Shown here one piece after another: positions 24,171 through 32,357 of a DNA stretch of 42,223 nucleotides (position 1 is its first letter; each line of letters starts with the position of its first letter). Made by a program: the position numbers and the translations under genes. Below the pieces are notes generated by a model, which had not been told where the DNA came from, did no database searches, and saw only the letters and a program-made list of their open reading frames with translations. The DNA is taken from the NCBI GenBank assembly GCA_036505295.1, contig DASXTQ010000081.1:1-42223 (forward strand). The letters run 5' to 3'. This DNA comes from WS-7 sp036505295 (GTDB lineage: Bacteria > Eisenbacteria > RBG-16-71-46 > SZUA-252).

Positions 24171-25622
24171 TCATGTTCGATTTTCGATTCGTGACGCGTA
24201 GCGGCGGCGCGCCCGGGCCGGCAGAATGCGCAATGCCTCCCGGTACTTGGCCACGGTCCTCCGCGCGATCCTCAGACCCTGCTCGTGCAAGAGCTCCGCA
24301 ATGCGCTGATCGCTGAGCGGCTCGCGCTTGTCCTCGCCCTGGATCAGCTGCGAGATCTTCCCCTTCGCCACCTTGGCCGAAACATCGTCCCCATCCTCCG
24401 TCTGGAGCCCGCTCGAGAAGAAGTACTTCAGCTCGAAGACGCCGCGTGGAGTCTGGACGTACTTGTTCGTCGTAACGCGGCTCACGGTCGATTCATGCAT
24501 GCCGATCTGGTTCGCGATCTGCTGGAGCGTGAGCGGCCTTAAACCCTCGACGCCCTTCTCGAAGAACTCCCGCTGCTCTTCCACGATTCGGCGCATCACC
24601 TTGATCATCGTCTTCCGGCGTTGTTCGATCGTTTGGATGAGCCATTTGGCCGAGTTGAGCTTCTCGGTGATGTACTTGCGGGTCGTGTCTTCCACGGAAT
24701 TCTTGTTCCGGAGCATTTGCTGATAGGCGTGGCTGATCCTGAGCCTCGGCACGTTCCGGTCGTTGAGCGCGACCACAAAGTCCTCGCCGACCCGCTCCAC
24801 GATGAGGTCGGGGACGACGTAGCGGGTTTCCTCGGCCGCGATCTCCTGGGCGGGCCTGGGATCCAGGGTCCCGATCGTGTCGCTGGCCGCCTGGACGTCC
24901 TCGACCGTGCATTTGAGATTTCGCGCGATCTCGGAGAAGCGCTTGGCGAGGAGGTTGTCGAATTGCTCCTGAATGATCCGACCCGCGAGCGTCGTCTCCA
25001 TTTTCTTCTGGACGATCTGAATCCAGAGGCATTCTTGGAGATTCCGCGCGCCGATCCCGGCGGGCTCGAAGGTCTGGATCACCGCGAGCACTTCTTCCAC
25101 GCGCTCCGGGCTGACCTGGAACGTCTCGCCCACCTCTTCGACCGTGGTCTGCAGGTATCCGTTTTCGTCGATGGAGCCAACGAGGAATTCCCCGATCGCC
25201 ATCGCCTGCTCATCCAGATTGCTCAGGCGCAGCTGCTCCAGGAGATGATCGCCGAGACTCTTCACGGTAACCGGGACGCGCTCGTAGAACTCGGCGTCCC
25301 CATCGTCCGTGCGCGGAGCCGATACCGTCTCGAACTGGTCGGGCCACATCTCCCCCCAGTCGATTTCCTGCTCCTTCTTTGCTTCGGTCTCCGCCGGCTG
25401 CTCGACCTCCTCCTGGCCGACCTCCTTCTTGACCTCTTCGATTTCCTCGACCTCCTCCACCTCGTCGACCTCTTCGAGGAGGGGATTGCGCTCCAATTCC
25501 ATCTTGAGCGCCTGCTGGAGCTCGAGGGTCGGCATCTGGAGCAGCTTGAGCGCATGCTGCAGACGCTGCGTCATGATCAGCGTCGGCTTCTGCTGCATGC
25601 TCAGGCTGTGTTTCATTTCCAC
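24171..25622 (-). CDS. rpoN: RNA polymerase sigma-54 factor
   Basis: Directs RNA polymerase to -24/-12 promoters that need an ATP-driven activator. The 483 residues have the Gln/Leu-rich region I (QQKPTLIMTQRLQHALKLLQMP), an acidic region II (about 50-100), the core-binding region, the helix-turn-helix (LTLQQIANQIGMHESTVSRV) and the RpoN box ARRTVAKYRE (453-462). GTG at 25622 is chosen because GAGGG lies nine bases upstream; ATG two codons later is also possible. Its place between lptB and hpf is the order widely conserved in diderm bacteria. Confidence 0.96.
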   Translation of the reverse strand: MEMKHSLSMQQKPTLIMTQRLQHALKLLQMPTLELQQALKMELERNPLLEEVDEVEEVEEIEEVKKEVGQEEVEQPAETEAKKEQEIDWGEMWPDQFETVSAPRTDDGDAEFYERVPVTVKSLGDHLLEQLRLSNLDEQAMAIGEFLVGSIDENGYLQTTVEEVGETFQVSPERVEEVLAVIQTFEPAGIGARNLQECLWIQIVQKKMETTLAGRIIQEQFDNLLAKRFSEIARNLKCTVEDVQAASDTIGTLDPRPAQEIAAEETRYVVPDLIVERVGEDFVVALNDRNVPRLRISHAYQQMLRNKNSVEDTTRKYITEKLNSAKWLIQTIEQRRKTMIKVMRRIVEEQREFFEKGVEGLRPLTLQQIANQIGMHESTVSRVTTNKYVQTPRGVFELKYFFSSGLQTEDGDDVSAKVAKGKISQLIQGEDKREPLSDQRIAELLHEQGLRIARRTVAKYREALRILPARARRRYASRIENRT

Positions 25623-25634
25623 GGTTCTATGCCC

Positions 25635-26360
25635 TCAATCCAGCCGGAACCGCTCGCCCAGATAGATCTGCCGGGCGATCGGATCTTCCGCCAGCTCCTG
25701 GCTGGTACCCTCCAGGAGGATCTTGCCTTCGTACATGATGTAGGCGCGGTCGGTGGTGCTCAGGGTTTCGCGAACGTTGTGGTCCGTGATCAGAATCCCA
25801 AGACCCCGTTGCCTCAGCCTCCCTACGATGTCCTGAATCTCGGCGACTGCGATCGGATCGATCCCGACGAAGGGCTCGTCCAGCAACAGGAACTGGGGAT
25901 GGGTCACGAGCGCCCGCGTGATTTCGACCCGGCGCCGCTCGCCGCCCGAAAGGTTGTAACCTCTTCGATCCGCCAGGTGCGCGATGTTCAGTTCCTCCAG
26001 GAGCTGCCCGAGCCGCTCCGCACGTTCCCGTTTGCTCATGGGCAGGGTTTCCAGGATGGCCAGGATGTTCTCCCGAACGGTCAGCTTTCGAAAAATCGAA
26101 GGCTCCTGGGCCAGGTAACCAATTCCGATGCGGGCCCGCTGGTGCATCGGCATCCGGGTGATGTCCTTGCCATCAACGAGAATCTGCCCCCCATCCACCC
26201 GCAAGAGACCCACGATGAGGTAGAACGTCGTCGTTTTCCCGGCTCCGTTCGGTCCCAGGAGCCCGACAACCTCACCGCGATTCACCTCAACCGAGACCTG
26301 GTTGACGACTTTCCAGTGCCCGTAGAACCGCTCCAGATTCCGCCCCTCCAGGCCGGTCAT
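25635..26360 (-). CDS. lptB: LPS export ABC transporter ATPase LptB
   Basis: The ATPase that drives lipopolysaccharide extraction from the inner membrane with LptF/LptG. The 241 residues contain Walker A GPNGAGKT (36-43), signature LSGGERRRVEITRAL, Walker B FLLLDEPFVGID and the switch histidine in ITDHNVRETL. The wording GYLAQEPSIFRKLTVRENI is typical of LptB rather than amino-acid transport ATPases. It overlaps lptC by four bases (ATGA). LptF/LptG and LptA are not in the window. Confidence 0.95.
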   Translation of the reverse strand: MTGLEGRNLERFYGHWKVVNQVSVEVNRGEVVGLLGPNGAGKTTTFYLIVGLLRVDGGQILVDGKDITRMPMHQRARIGIGYLAQEPSIFRKLTVRENILAILETLPMSKRERAERLGQLLEELNIAHLADRRGYNLSGGERRRVEITRALVTHPQFLLLDEPFVGIDPIAVAEIQDIVGRLRQRGLGILITDHNVRETLSTTDRAYIMYEGKILLEGTSQELAEDPIARQIYLGERFRLD

Positions 26361-26920
26361 CGCGAGATCGGTTCTCCGCCATCCCCCTCGTCGCGAACCT
26401 CCGCCCGGACCTCTCGCTTGAGGTGGAAATGGTCCAGGTTCGCGTCGCTTTCAAAACCATATCCCGTCACGACGTCCTGCTTGCGCGTCACGCGAACGAA
26501 AGCATCCGAAACGATCTTCTGCGCATTGTTGATCCAGCGCAGCGAGTCGGTCTCCATCCTCACGCCGGTTTCCGTGACGAGTCGCACCTTACCCACGGCT
26601 TCCAGGTTGTTCGTGCGCTGGTCCACGAGCCCCTGATCGGCGACCAGCGTCGAATATCGCATCCCCTTCGAGTCGAAGAACTCGATCCGAATGCTGCGTG
26701 CATCCACGAGATTTCGATCGTTGTACATGGCCGCGTACGACGCCCAGAGGGTCCAGTTCTTCTTACCCTCCGAGGTTTCCGTGAGCGTGAAGTCGCGCGC
26801 CTCTTGGTCCGGGAACCGGAGGTCCGCTCCGCTTTGCTTGGGGGCGGTCCGCGACTCGCAGCCCGCGATCGCGGCCACCGCGACTACGGCCAGGATGTGC
26901 AGGGCGATGCATCGTATCAT
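26357..26920 (-). CDS. lptC: LptC-like LPS export lipoprotein
   Basis: The bridge component that receives lipopolysaccharide from the LptBFG extractor. ATG 26920, preceded by GGGAGGGC, gives 187 residues beginning with a hydrophobic stretch and a clean lipobox IAGC (Cys21), so it seems lipid-anchored rather than held by a helix as in E. coli. The rest is a beta-rich LptC/OstA-type repeat (FTLTETSEGKKNWTLWA, VRLVTETGVRMETDSLRW, VTGYGFESDANLDHF). The frame is open to 26980 inside kdsD, but those residues are not protein-like. A separate LptA gene, usual between lptC and lptB, is absent. Confidence 0.85.
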   Translation of the reverse strand: MIRCIALHILAVVAVAAIAGCESRTAPKQSGADLRFPDQEARDFTLTETSEGKKNWTLWASYAAMYNDRNLVDARSIRIEFFDSKGMRYSTLVADQGLVDQRTNNLEAVGKVRLVTETGVRMETDSLRWINNAQKIVSDAFVRVTRKQDVVTGYGFESDANLDHFHLKREVRAEVRDEGDGGEPISR

Positions 26921-26957
26921 GCCCTCCCGGAGCCCGGCAAACTGGGGCCGCATCGCT

Positions 26958-27986
26958 TCACCGGACCCGCGCGCCCGCACCGAGGCAGTCGTGCAGGTGA
27001 ATGACGCCCTGCGGCTCTCCGCGTCCGTCGACGATCACGAGGGAAGTGATGGCGCCACCCTCGTTCTCCTCCATGCGGCGCACCGCTTGTGCGATGAGCG
27101 CGTCCTCCTCGATCGTCCGCGGTGTCGTCGACATGACCCGGGAGACAGGCTGCCCCAGGTCCGCGGATCCCTTTAAGAGGATCCGCTTGAGATCCCCGTC
27201 CGTGAGAACTCCGCGCAAGATACCGCCGTCGTCCACGACCGTCGTCAGTCCAAGGCGCTTGTTCAAGATCTCGACGAGCGCCTCGTGCAGCGTCGCTTCG
27301 CTCCGAACCATCGGAAGAGCGCTCCCGCGATGCATGAGATCCGAGACGCGAAGCAGGGCGGTCTGGCCGAGCACGCCTCCGGGATGGAGGAATACGAAGT
27401 CCTCCCGGGAAAAGCCCTTCATGCGAAGGAGCACGATTGCGAGCGCATCCCCCAATGCGAGCGAGGCCGTGGTCGTCGTCGTGGGGACGAGATCCTCGGG
27501 ACAGGCCTCCCGCATCCTCCCGAGATCCAAGACGCAGTCCGAGCCGCGCGCGAGCGCGGAGCCGGGATTGCATGTGATCGTCACGATCGGAACCCCGCGG
27601 CGCCGAAAGGCCGGGAGGAGCCCCAGTAGCTCCGGCGTCTCGCCGCTCTTGGAAAGGAGGATGGCCGCGTCCCGCGTGGAGACAATGCCCAGGTCCCCAT
27701 GGATCGCGTCGACCGGATGAACGAAATTCGCGGGGGTGCCGGTGCTGGTGAGCGTGGCCGCAATCTTTTTCGCGACGAGCCCGGACTTGCCGACGCCGGA
27801 GGTGACGACGTGACCCTGGACTTCGAGCAGGATCTGAACCGCTCGTTCGAAGTCCGGGCCGATGCGATCCTTGAGACCGAGGATCGCTTCCCCTTCCGCC
27901 TCAAGAATCTCGCGTGCCCAGGCAGAGATACGCGTCGCATTCTCCTGCTTCATCGGCAGGAAATCGGTCGAGGTCTTCGGATTCAC
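26958..27986 (-). CDS. kdsD: Arabinose-5-phosphate isomerase (KpsF/GutQ family)
   Basis: Converts ribulose-5-phosphate to arabinose-5-phosphate, the first committed step toward Kdo. The 342 residues have an N-terminal SIS domain (VVTSGVGKSGLVAKKIAATL, LLSKSGETPEL) and two C-terminal CBS domains from about 215. The GTG overlaps the kdsA stop as GTGA; an ATG eleven codons later is an alternative. The next enzyme of the pathway, KdsA, is directly upstream; the phosphatase KdsC is not found nearby. Confidence 0.94.
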   Translation of the reverse strand: MNPKTSTDFLPMKQENATRISAWAREILEAEGEAILGLKDRIGPDFERAVQILLEVQGHVVTSGVGKSGLVAKKIAATLTSTGTPANFVHPVDAIHGDLGIVSTRDAAILLSKSGETPELLGLLPAFRRRGVPIVTITCNPGSALARGSDCVLDLGRMREACPEDLVPTTTTTASLALGDALAIVLLRMKGFSREDFVFLHPGGVLGQTALLRVSDLMHRGSALPMVRSEATLHEALVEILNKRLGLTTVVDDGGILRGVLTDGDLKRILLKGSADLGQPVSRVMSTTPRTIEEDALIAQAVRRMEENEGGAITSLVIVDGRGEPQGVIHLHDCLGAGARVR

Positions 27987-28831
27987 GCCGGTCGTGCCCC
28001 CACAAGTCTATCATCGGCAAGTGATTGGCGAATCTTGACCCACGACTGAAGCAGCCCGCGAAGATCCCCGAGCGGCCACTGGCTCTCCCGGTCCGACTTG
28101 GCGCGCGGAGGATCCGGATGGGTCTCGATGAAGATGCCGTCCACACCTGCCGCCACGGCCGCCCGCCCGAGGAGCGGGATGAATTCGCGTTGCCCTCCGG
28201 TCTCGGCTCCCCCCGGCCTCTGGACCGAATGCGTAGCGTCAAAGAAGACAGGACATGCGCACCGCTTCATGATTTCGATCCCACGAAAGTCCACGACCAG
28301 ATCCCCGTACCCGAACGTCGTCCCGCGCTCCGTCAGGATGACCCCTTGCGCGCCGGCCGCGCGGGCCTTGTCCACCGCCCGAGCCATCGATCCCGGATCA
28401 AGGAACTGGCCCTTCTTGAGATGCACCGGCTTGCCGCTTCGGGCCGCGGCCTCGATCAGCGCGGTCTGACGGCAGAGAAATGCCGGAATTTGGATCAGGT
28501 CCAGCACCGCCGCCGCGTCGGCGACCTCCGAGATGTCGTGAACGTCGCTCGTCACCGGAACGCCGGCTGCCTCGCGGACCCGAGCCAGCTCTCGAAGGCC
28601 CTCCGCGGCACCGGGGCCGCGGTAGCTTGCCCCCGTGGAACGGTTCGCCTTCGCATAGGAGGCCTTGAACACAAACGGAAGCCCCAGCTCCGAGGCGATT
28701 CGCTTGACCTCGCGAGCCACCTCCTCGGCCATTCCGGGATCTTCCAGAGCGCACGGCCCCGCGATCAGCGAGAACCGACCGGGCTCGAATCGAACGCTTC
28801 CGACGGCGAACGGCTTCCACGTTTCCGGCAC
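27983..28831 (-). CDS. kdsA: 3-deoxy-8-phosphooctulonate (Kdo-8-phosphate) synthase
   Basis: Condenses arabinose-5-phosphate with phosphoenolpyruvate. The 282 residues show LIAGPCALED with Cys27, FKASYAKANRSTGASYRGPG, VTSDVHD, DATHSVQRPGG and the late IETHPDPPRAKSD. A cysteine at this first position, with the later His, Glu and Asp, marks the metal-dependent class (Aquifex type); the E. coli enzyme has Asn and needs no metal. It begins 11 bases after pyrG and overlaps kdsD by four bases. Confidence 0.95.
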   Translation of the reverse strand: MPETWKPFAVGSVRFEPGRFSLIAGPCALEDPGMAEEVAREVKRIASELGLPFVFKASYAKANRSTGASYRGPGAAEGLRELARVREAAGVPVTSDVHDISEVADAAAVLDLIQIPAFLCRQTALIEAAARSGKPVHLKKGQFLDPGSMARAVDKARAAGAQGVILTERGTTFGYGDLVVDFRGIEIMKRCACPVFFDATHSVQRPGGAETGGQREFIPLLGRAAVAAGVDGIFIETHPDPPRAKSDRESQWPLGDLRGLLQSWVKIRQSLADDRLVGARPA

Positions 28832-28842
28832 GATTGCCTCTC

Positions 28843-30498
28843 CTACTGGATGGGCGCGCCTGTCGAGCTGGGGTTCGGGGCTCCTGCACCCTCCCGCCGC
28901 CGCCGCTCCTCGATCGCCGCGCGCACGAATCCCTTGAAGAGCGGGTGCGGGTTGGCGGGACGGGAGCGGAGCTCCGGATGGAACTGAACTCCAACGAACC
29001 AGGGATGATCCGGCAGCTCGACGATCTCGACGAGATCCATATCCGAGTACACGCCCGTGACTTTGAGCCCCCGCTCCTCGAGCTGCGCGCGGTAGCGGTT
29101 GTTGAACTCGTAACGATGCCGGTGCCGCTCGGCCACGTGCGGGCTCGCGTATTCCTCCGCGGCATGGCTTCCGGGGGCGACCTCACAATCGTAGGCACCG
29201 AGGCGCATGGTGCCCCCCTTCTTCGAGACGCCCTGCTGCGACTCCAGGAGATCGATTACCGGGTGGGGAGTGTCGGCGCGAAACTCCGAGGAGTCGGCAC
29301 CGTCCAGTCCCGCGACGTCGCGCGCGAACTCAATGACCGCGCACTGCATTCCGAGGCATATTCCGAGGAACGGCGTCTTCCGCTCGCGCGCATACCGGGC
29401 CGCCTGGATCATTCCCTCGGTGCCGCGGTCTCCAAAACCGCCTGGGATCAGGATTCCGTGCGCCTGCCCCAGCAACGCCACCGGGCCGTCCATCTCGACG
29501 CGCTCGGAGTCGACCCACTCGATCCGGACCGAGACGCCGTTGGCGGCTGCCCCGTGCGCAATCGCCTCGTTGATGCTCTTGTACGCGTCGCGGAGATGCG
29601 TGTACTTCCCGACCACCGCGATCGTGACCTGTTCCTTCGCCGACCGCACTCGCTCCGAGTAGCTCTGCCAGGCCTGGAGGTCGGGTGGACGTCCCTCCAG
29701 GTGCATGTACTCGACGATCAGATCGTCCAGCCCCCCGCGGTGGAACATGAGCGGAATATCGTAGATCGACGCCACATCCATCGCCTCAATGACCGCTTCC
29801 TTGGGGACGTTGCAGAAGAGCGCGATCTTCTCCTTCACGTCGTTCGGGAGCGGGACTTCGCAGCGGCAGAGAAGGATGTCGGGCTGGATACCGATCGCGC
29901 GCAGCTCTTTCACCGAGTGCTGGGTGGGCTTCGTTTTGATTTCGCGCGCGGCGCCAAGGTGCGGGACGAGCGTGACATGGACGAAGAGGGTGTTCTCCCG
30001 CTTGAGCTCGAGCCGCAATTGCCTGATTGCCTCGAGGAACGGAAGGCTCTCGATATCCCCCACGGTGCCGCCGATCTCGACGATCGCGACGTCCACCTGC
30101 CCCTGCCGGGTAATGCCCAGCATCCGGGACTTGATCTCGTCGGTGACGTGCGGGATGACCTGTACCGTGCGGCCCAAATAGTCGCCGCGGCGCTCCTTCT
30201 GGATGATCGAGTCGTAGATCTGCCCCGCGGTCACGTTGTTCTCACGGTGCATCGAGACGCCGAGGAAACGCTCGTAGTGCCCGACATCGAGGTCGGTCTC
30301 GGCGCCGTCGTCGGTGACGAAGACCTCGCCGTGCTGATACGGGCTCATCGTCCCGGGGTCCACGTTCAGGTAGGGATCGAATTTCTGAATCGTCACCTCC
30401 AGGCCCCGGCTCTTGAGGAGCGAGCCAATGGAGGAGGCCGCGATCCCCTTGCCGAGCGAGGAAACGACCCCGCCTGTCACGAAGACGAACTTGGTCAT
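28843..30498 (-). CDS. pyrG: CTP synthase
   Basis: Makes CTP from UTP, ATP and glutamine. The 551 residues comprise the N-terminal synthetase (FVFVTGGVVSSLGKGI, NVDPGTMSPYQHGEVFVTDDG) and the C-terminal class I glutamine amidotransferase with the nucleophile in GICLGMQ and the partner His-Glu in FHPEL. It overlaps kdsB by four bases (ATGA). The pairing is functional: KdsB consumes CTP to activate Kdo. Confidence 0.97.
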   Translation of the reverse strand: MTKFVFVTGGVVSSLGKGIAASSIGSLLKSRGLEVTIQKFDPYLNVDPGTMSPYQHGEVFVTDDGAETDLDVGHYERFLGVSMHRENNVTAGQIYDSIIQKERRGDYLGRTVQVIPHVTDEIKSRMLGITRQGQVDVAIVEIGGTVGDIESLPFLEAIRQLRLELKRENTLFVHVTLVPHLGAAREIKTKPTQHSVKELRAIGIQPDILLCRCEVPLPNDVKEKIALFCNVPKEAVIEAMDVASIYDIPLMFHRGGLDDLIVEYMHLEGRPPDLQAWQSYSERVRSAKEQVTIAVVGKYTHLRDAYKSINEAIAHGAAANGVSVRIEWVDSERVEMDGPVALLGQAHGILIPGGFGDRGTEGMIQAARYARERKTPFLGICLGMQCAVIEFARDVAGLDGADSSEFRADTPHPVIDLLESQQGVSKKGGTMRLGAYDCEVAPGSHAAEEYASPHVAERHRHRYEFNNRYRAQLEERGLKVTGVYSDMDLVEIVELPDHPWFVGVQFHPELRSRPANPHPLFKGFVRAAIEERRRREGAGAPNPSSTGAPIQ

Positions 30499-31211
30499 GC
30501 CGATTCCCTCCCAACCCCGTAATGACGGCGCGCGCGCTCCAGATCCTCCGGCGTGTCGATCCCCAGAGATCCATACTCACCGACGGCCACGTGTATTTGG
30601 ATGCCGTTCCACAAGGCGCGGAGCTGCTCGAGCCGCTCCGCGCGCTCCAGCGGGCAGGGACCAAGACGCGCCAATTCCAGCAGCGTGTCCCGCCTATATC
30701 CATATACCCCGACGTGAAGCAGGGGCGCAGCATCTTTGCCATGGGGTATCGGGGATCGCGAGAAATAGAGTGCGCGTCCCTGGTGGTCCACCACAACTTT
30801 GACCCGATTGGGATCCGCAAGTTCCTCGTCGCGGGGAAAAGGCGCCGCGAGCGTGCCCATGCGAACGTGCGGATTCCGGAATAATTCGACCAGGTGATCG
30901 AGCCCCGCGGCGCTCACGAACGGCTCGTCCCCTTGGATGTTCACGATGATGCCGTCTTCGAGATCGCGCGCCGCCTCGGCCACACGATCGAGCCCGGATG
31001 AAAGCTCCGTGCGGGTCAGGATGGCCTCACCTCCCGCGGCGCGGACGGCGTCGGCGATTCTCGGGCTGTCCGTTGCTACCAATACGGCGCGAAACGCCGT
31101 TGCCTGACGCACCCTCTGGAGAACGCGCACGATGAGCGGGGCGCCGCCAAGGTCCTGTAAGGGCTTCTCAGGGAGACGGGTGGACTGGAGCCGGGCCGGA
31201 ATGATTCCCAC
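30495..31211 (-). CDS. kdsB: 3-deoxy-manno-octulosonate cytidylyltransferase (CMP-Kdo synthetase)
   Basis: Joins CTP and Kdo to CMP-Kdo for lipid A-core assembly. Visible motifs are IIPARLQSTRLPEKPL, RTELSSGLDRVAEAA and NIQGDEPFV, with the conserved C-terminal LEQLRALWNG. GTG 31211 is chosen because it aligns with the family start (IIPAR a few residues in), but it lacks a clear ribosome site. The frame is open to TTG 31289; GTG 31274 lies five bases after the predicted -10 box, so a leaderless longer form is possible. First gene of the long LPS-PTS cluster. Confidence 0.93.
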   Translation of the reverse strand: MGIIPARLQSTRLPEKPLQDLGGAPLIVRVLQRVRQATAFRAVLVATDSPRIADAVRAAGGEAILTRTELSSGLDRVAEAARDLEDGIIVNIQGDEPFVSAAGLDHLVELFRNPHVRMGTLAAPFPRDEELADPNRVKVVVDHQGRALYFSRSPIPHGKDAAPLLHVGVYGYRRDTLLELARLGPCPLERAERLEQLRALWNGIQIHVAVGEYGSLGIDTPEDLERARRHYGVGRESA

Positions 31212-31279
31212 GGCCGAAGGGGGCTTAAGCGCCGGTGCTTCGCGCTCCGCTGAAGGGGAGGACGAACGGTGCACGACCC

Positions 31280-31308
31280 ATGCTAGCAACCACCGCGCCG
31301 GAGGTCAA
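31280..31308 (-). promoter_or_regulatory. Promoter candidate for the kdsB-pyrG-kdsA cluster
   Basis: On the minus strand TTGACC (31308-31303) is followed by exactly 17 bases and TAGCAT (31285-31280). This matches sigma-70-type -35 at five of six bases and -10 at four of six. Transcription would start near 31273. It is in the gap between the outer-membrane protein and kdsB and has no competitor there. It is probably the main promoter for the genes down to rpoN or beyond. Confidence 0.6.
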
Positions 31309-31387
31309 GGGTTCGTGTAAGTACCGCGTAGGCGTTGTGTTACAAGGCCTCGTTTCAGCCGATCGGGGCCGGAGCCCTATGCCCGGA

Positions 31388-32299
31388 TCATGGAGCATGG
31401 GCCAGAGTTCCGCTCCAAGCGAACCCTACTTCCAGGGTATTGCCCGCGAGGGCGTTTCGGCCGTCCAGGAGGTGCGAGACGCCGCTCTCGACCAGGAGCC
31501 CGGGAAAGATCGGAATTCCCAGCACGCCGTCCAGCGTCAGGTAGCGAGAGCTCGCGCGCTCAGGATCAAAGAGCGACCCCCCGATCGGGGTGCTCCCTCT
31601 CTCGGTCGACCGCACCCCCCGAACCACGCTCCTCCACGAGAGCGAGAAGGGCAGCGTTCCGCCAACCTCGGCGGAGTAGACGTATTCATTGGGGTAACCC
31701 TTCGTTCGGTGCGTCCACCCCGCGTCGGCGGTCGTATAGAGCCGGCCCCAGGAAGTGCCCACGAGGCCCCGAACCGTGTGGGCAAGATCGCCGGCCCCCA
31801 GGGAGGGAGTGGAATCTTTCGAGTAGCCAGTCGGAATCTTGAGCTCCGAAGCCAGGCTGAGCGGCACCCTTCCGCCGAGTACGCGGTAGCGGCCACCGAT
31901 GATGAGGTCGCCGAAGCCGGAATTCGTGCTCTTCACGACCGGCTCGTCCATCACGACCCTCTTCCATGTGAGCGACCCGTAGGTCGTGAACCGCTCGACC
32001 AGCCCGTACTCGACATACGCTCTCGCTTCTCGGCCACGATATTCCGTGGCCCCGTCCGGGGCAGCAAACGTGAACCGCGGCTCGAGACCCACGCGCTCCC
32101 CGCCTGCGTCGAAGCGGGTTCGCGAGGTAATGCCGGCGTAGGTCAGCCGCGCGTAGAGACTGCCTGGGGCCTGCGTCCACGCGCCGGCATGGGCACGGGT
32201 CGGCACGGCGAGGGTCGCAAGGACAAGAGCGATCGGCGCTGCCGCGAGGCAGCAGGGAGAAATGGCTCGGGGGGCGATCTTCACAGGGATGCGAAACAT
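31388..32299 (-). CDS. Outer-membrane beta-barrel protein of unknown role
   Basis: A 303-residue exported protein: a long signal peptide with probable cleavage after TRAHA (about residue 38), then many amphipathic strands ending in aromatic residues (SLYARLTYAG, ARAYVEYGLVERFTTYGSLTW, FGDLIIGGRYRVL, LSLASELKIPTG, LYTTADAGWT, YVYSAEVGGTLPFSLSWRSV, LEVGFAWSG). This is the pattern of transporter-like barrels related to the Phenol_MetA_deg/TonB-independent group, but the match is only general. The ATG at 32299 has no clear ribosome site. It stands alone between an mdh-linked hairpin and the kdsB promoter. Confidence 0.75.
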   Translation of the reverse strand: MFRIPVKIAPRAISPCCLAAAPIALVLATLAVPTRAHAGAWTQAPGSLYARLTYAGITSRTRFDAGGERVGLEPRFTFAAPDGATEYRGREARAYVEYGLVERFTTYGSLTWKRVVMDEPVVKSTNSGFGDLIIGGRYRVLGGRVPLSLASELKIPTGYSKDSTPSLGAGDLAHTVRGLVGTSWGRLYTTADAGWTHRTKGYPNEYVYSAEVGGTLPFSLSWRSVVRGVRSTERGSTPIGGSLFDPERASSRYLTLDGVLGIPIFPGLLVESGVSHLLDGRNALAGNTLEVGFAWSGTLAHAP

Positions 32300-32328
32300 A
32301 CGAAAACGGGGGAAGTTCCGGGGTGCGC

Positions 32329-32357
32329 GACGCGGGTGCGAAGCGCAGGCCCGCGTC
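32329..32357 (-). terminator. Strong hairpin at the end of mdh
   Basis: Starting at the mdh stop codon, the minus strand has GACGCGGG and its perfect complement CCCGCGTC around an inner TGCG/CGCA stem with a three-base loop. It is a stable 12-pair hairpin with a two-base bulge. No run of T follows directly, so it is either a weak or factor-assisted terminator or a 3'-end protecting structure separating mdh from the next gene. Confidence 0.45.

Noticed and set aside
24621..26636. 671-codon plus-strand open frame across rpoN and lptB
   Set aside because: Antisense to two clear genes and spans their boundary; no ribosome site or motif.
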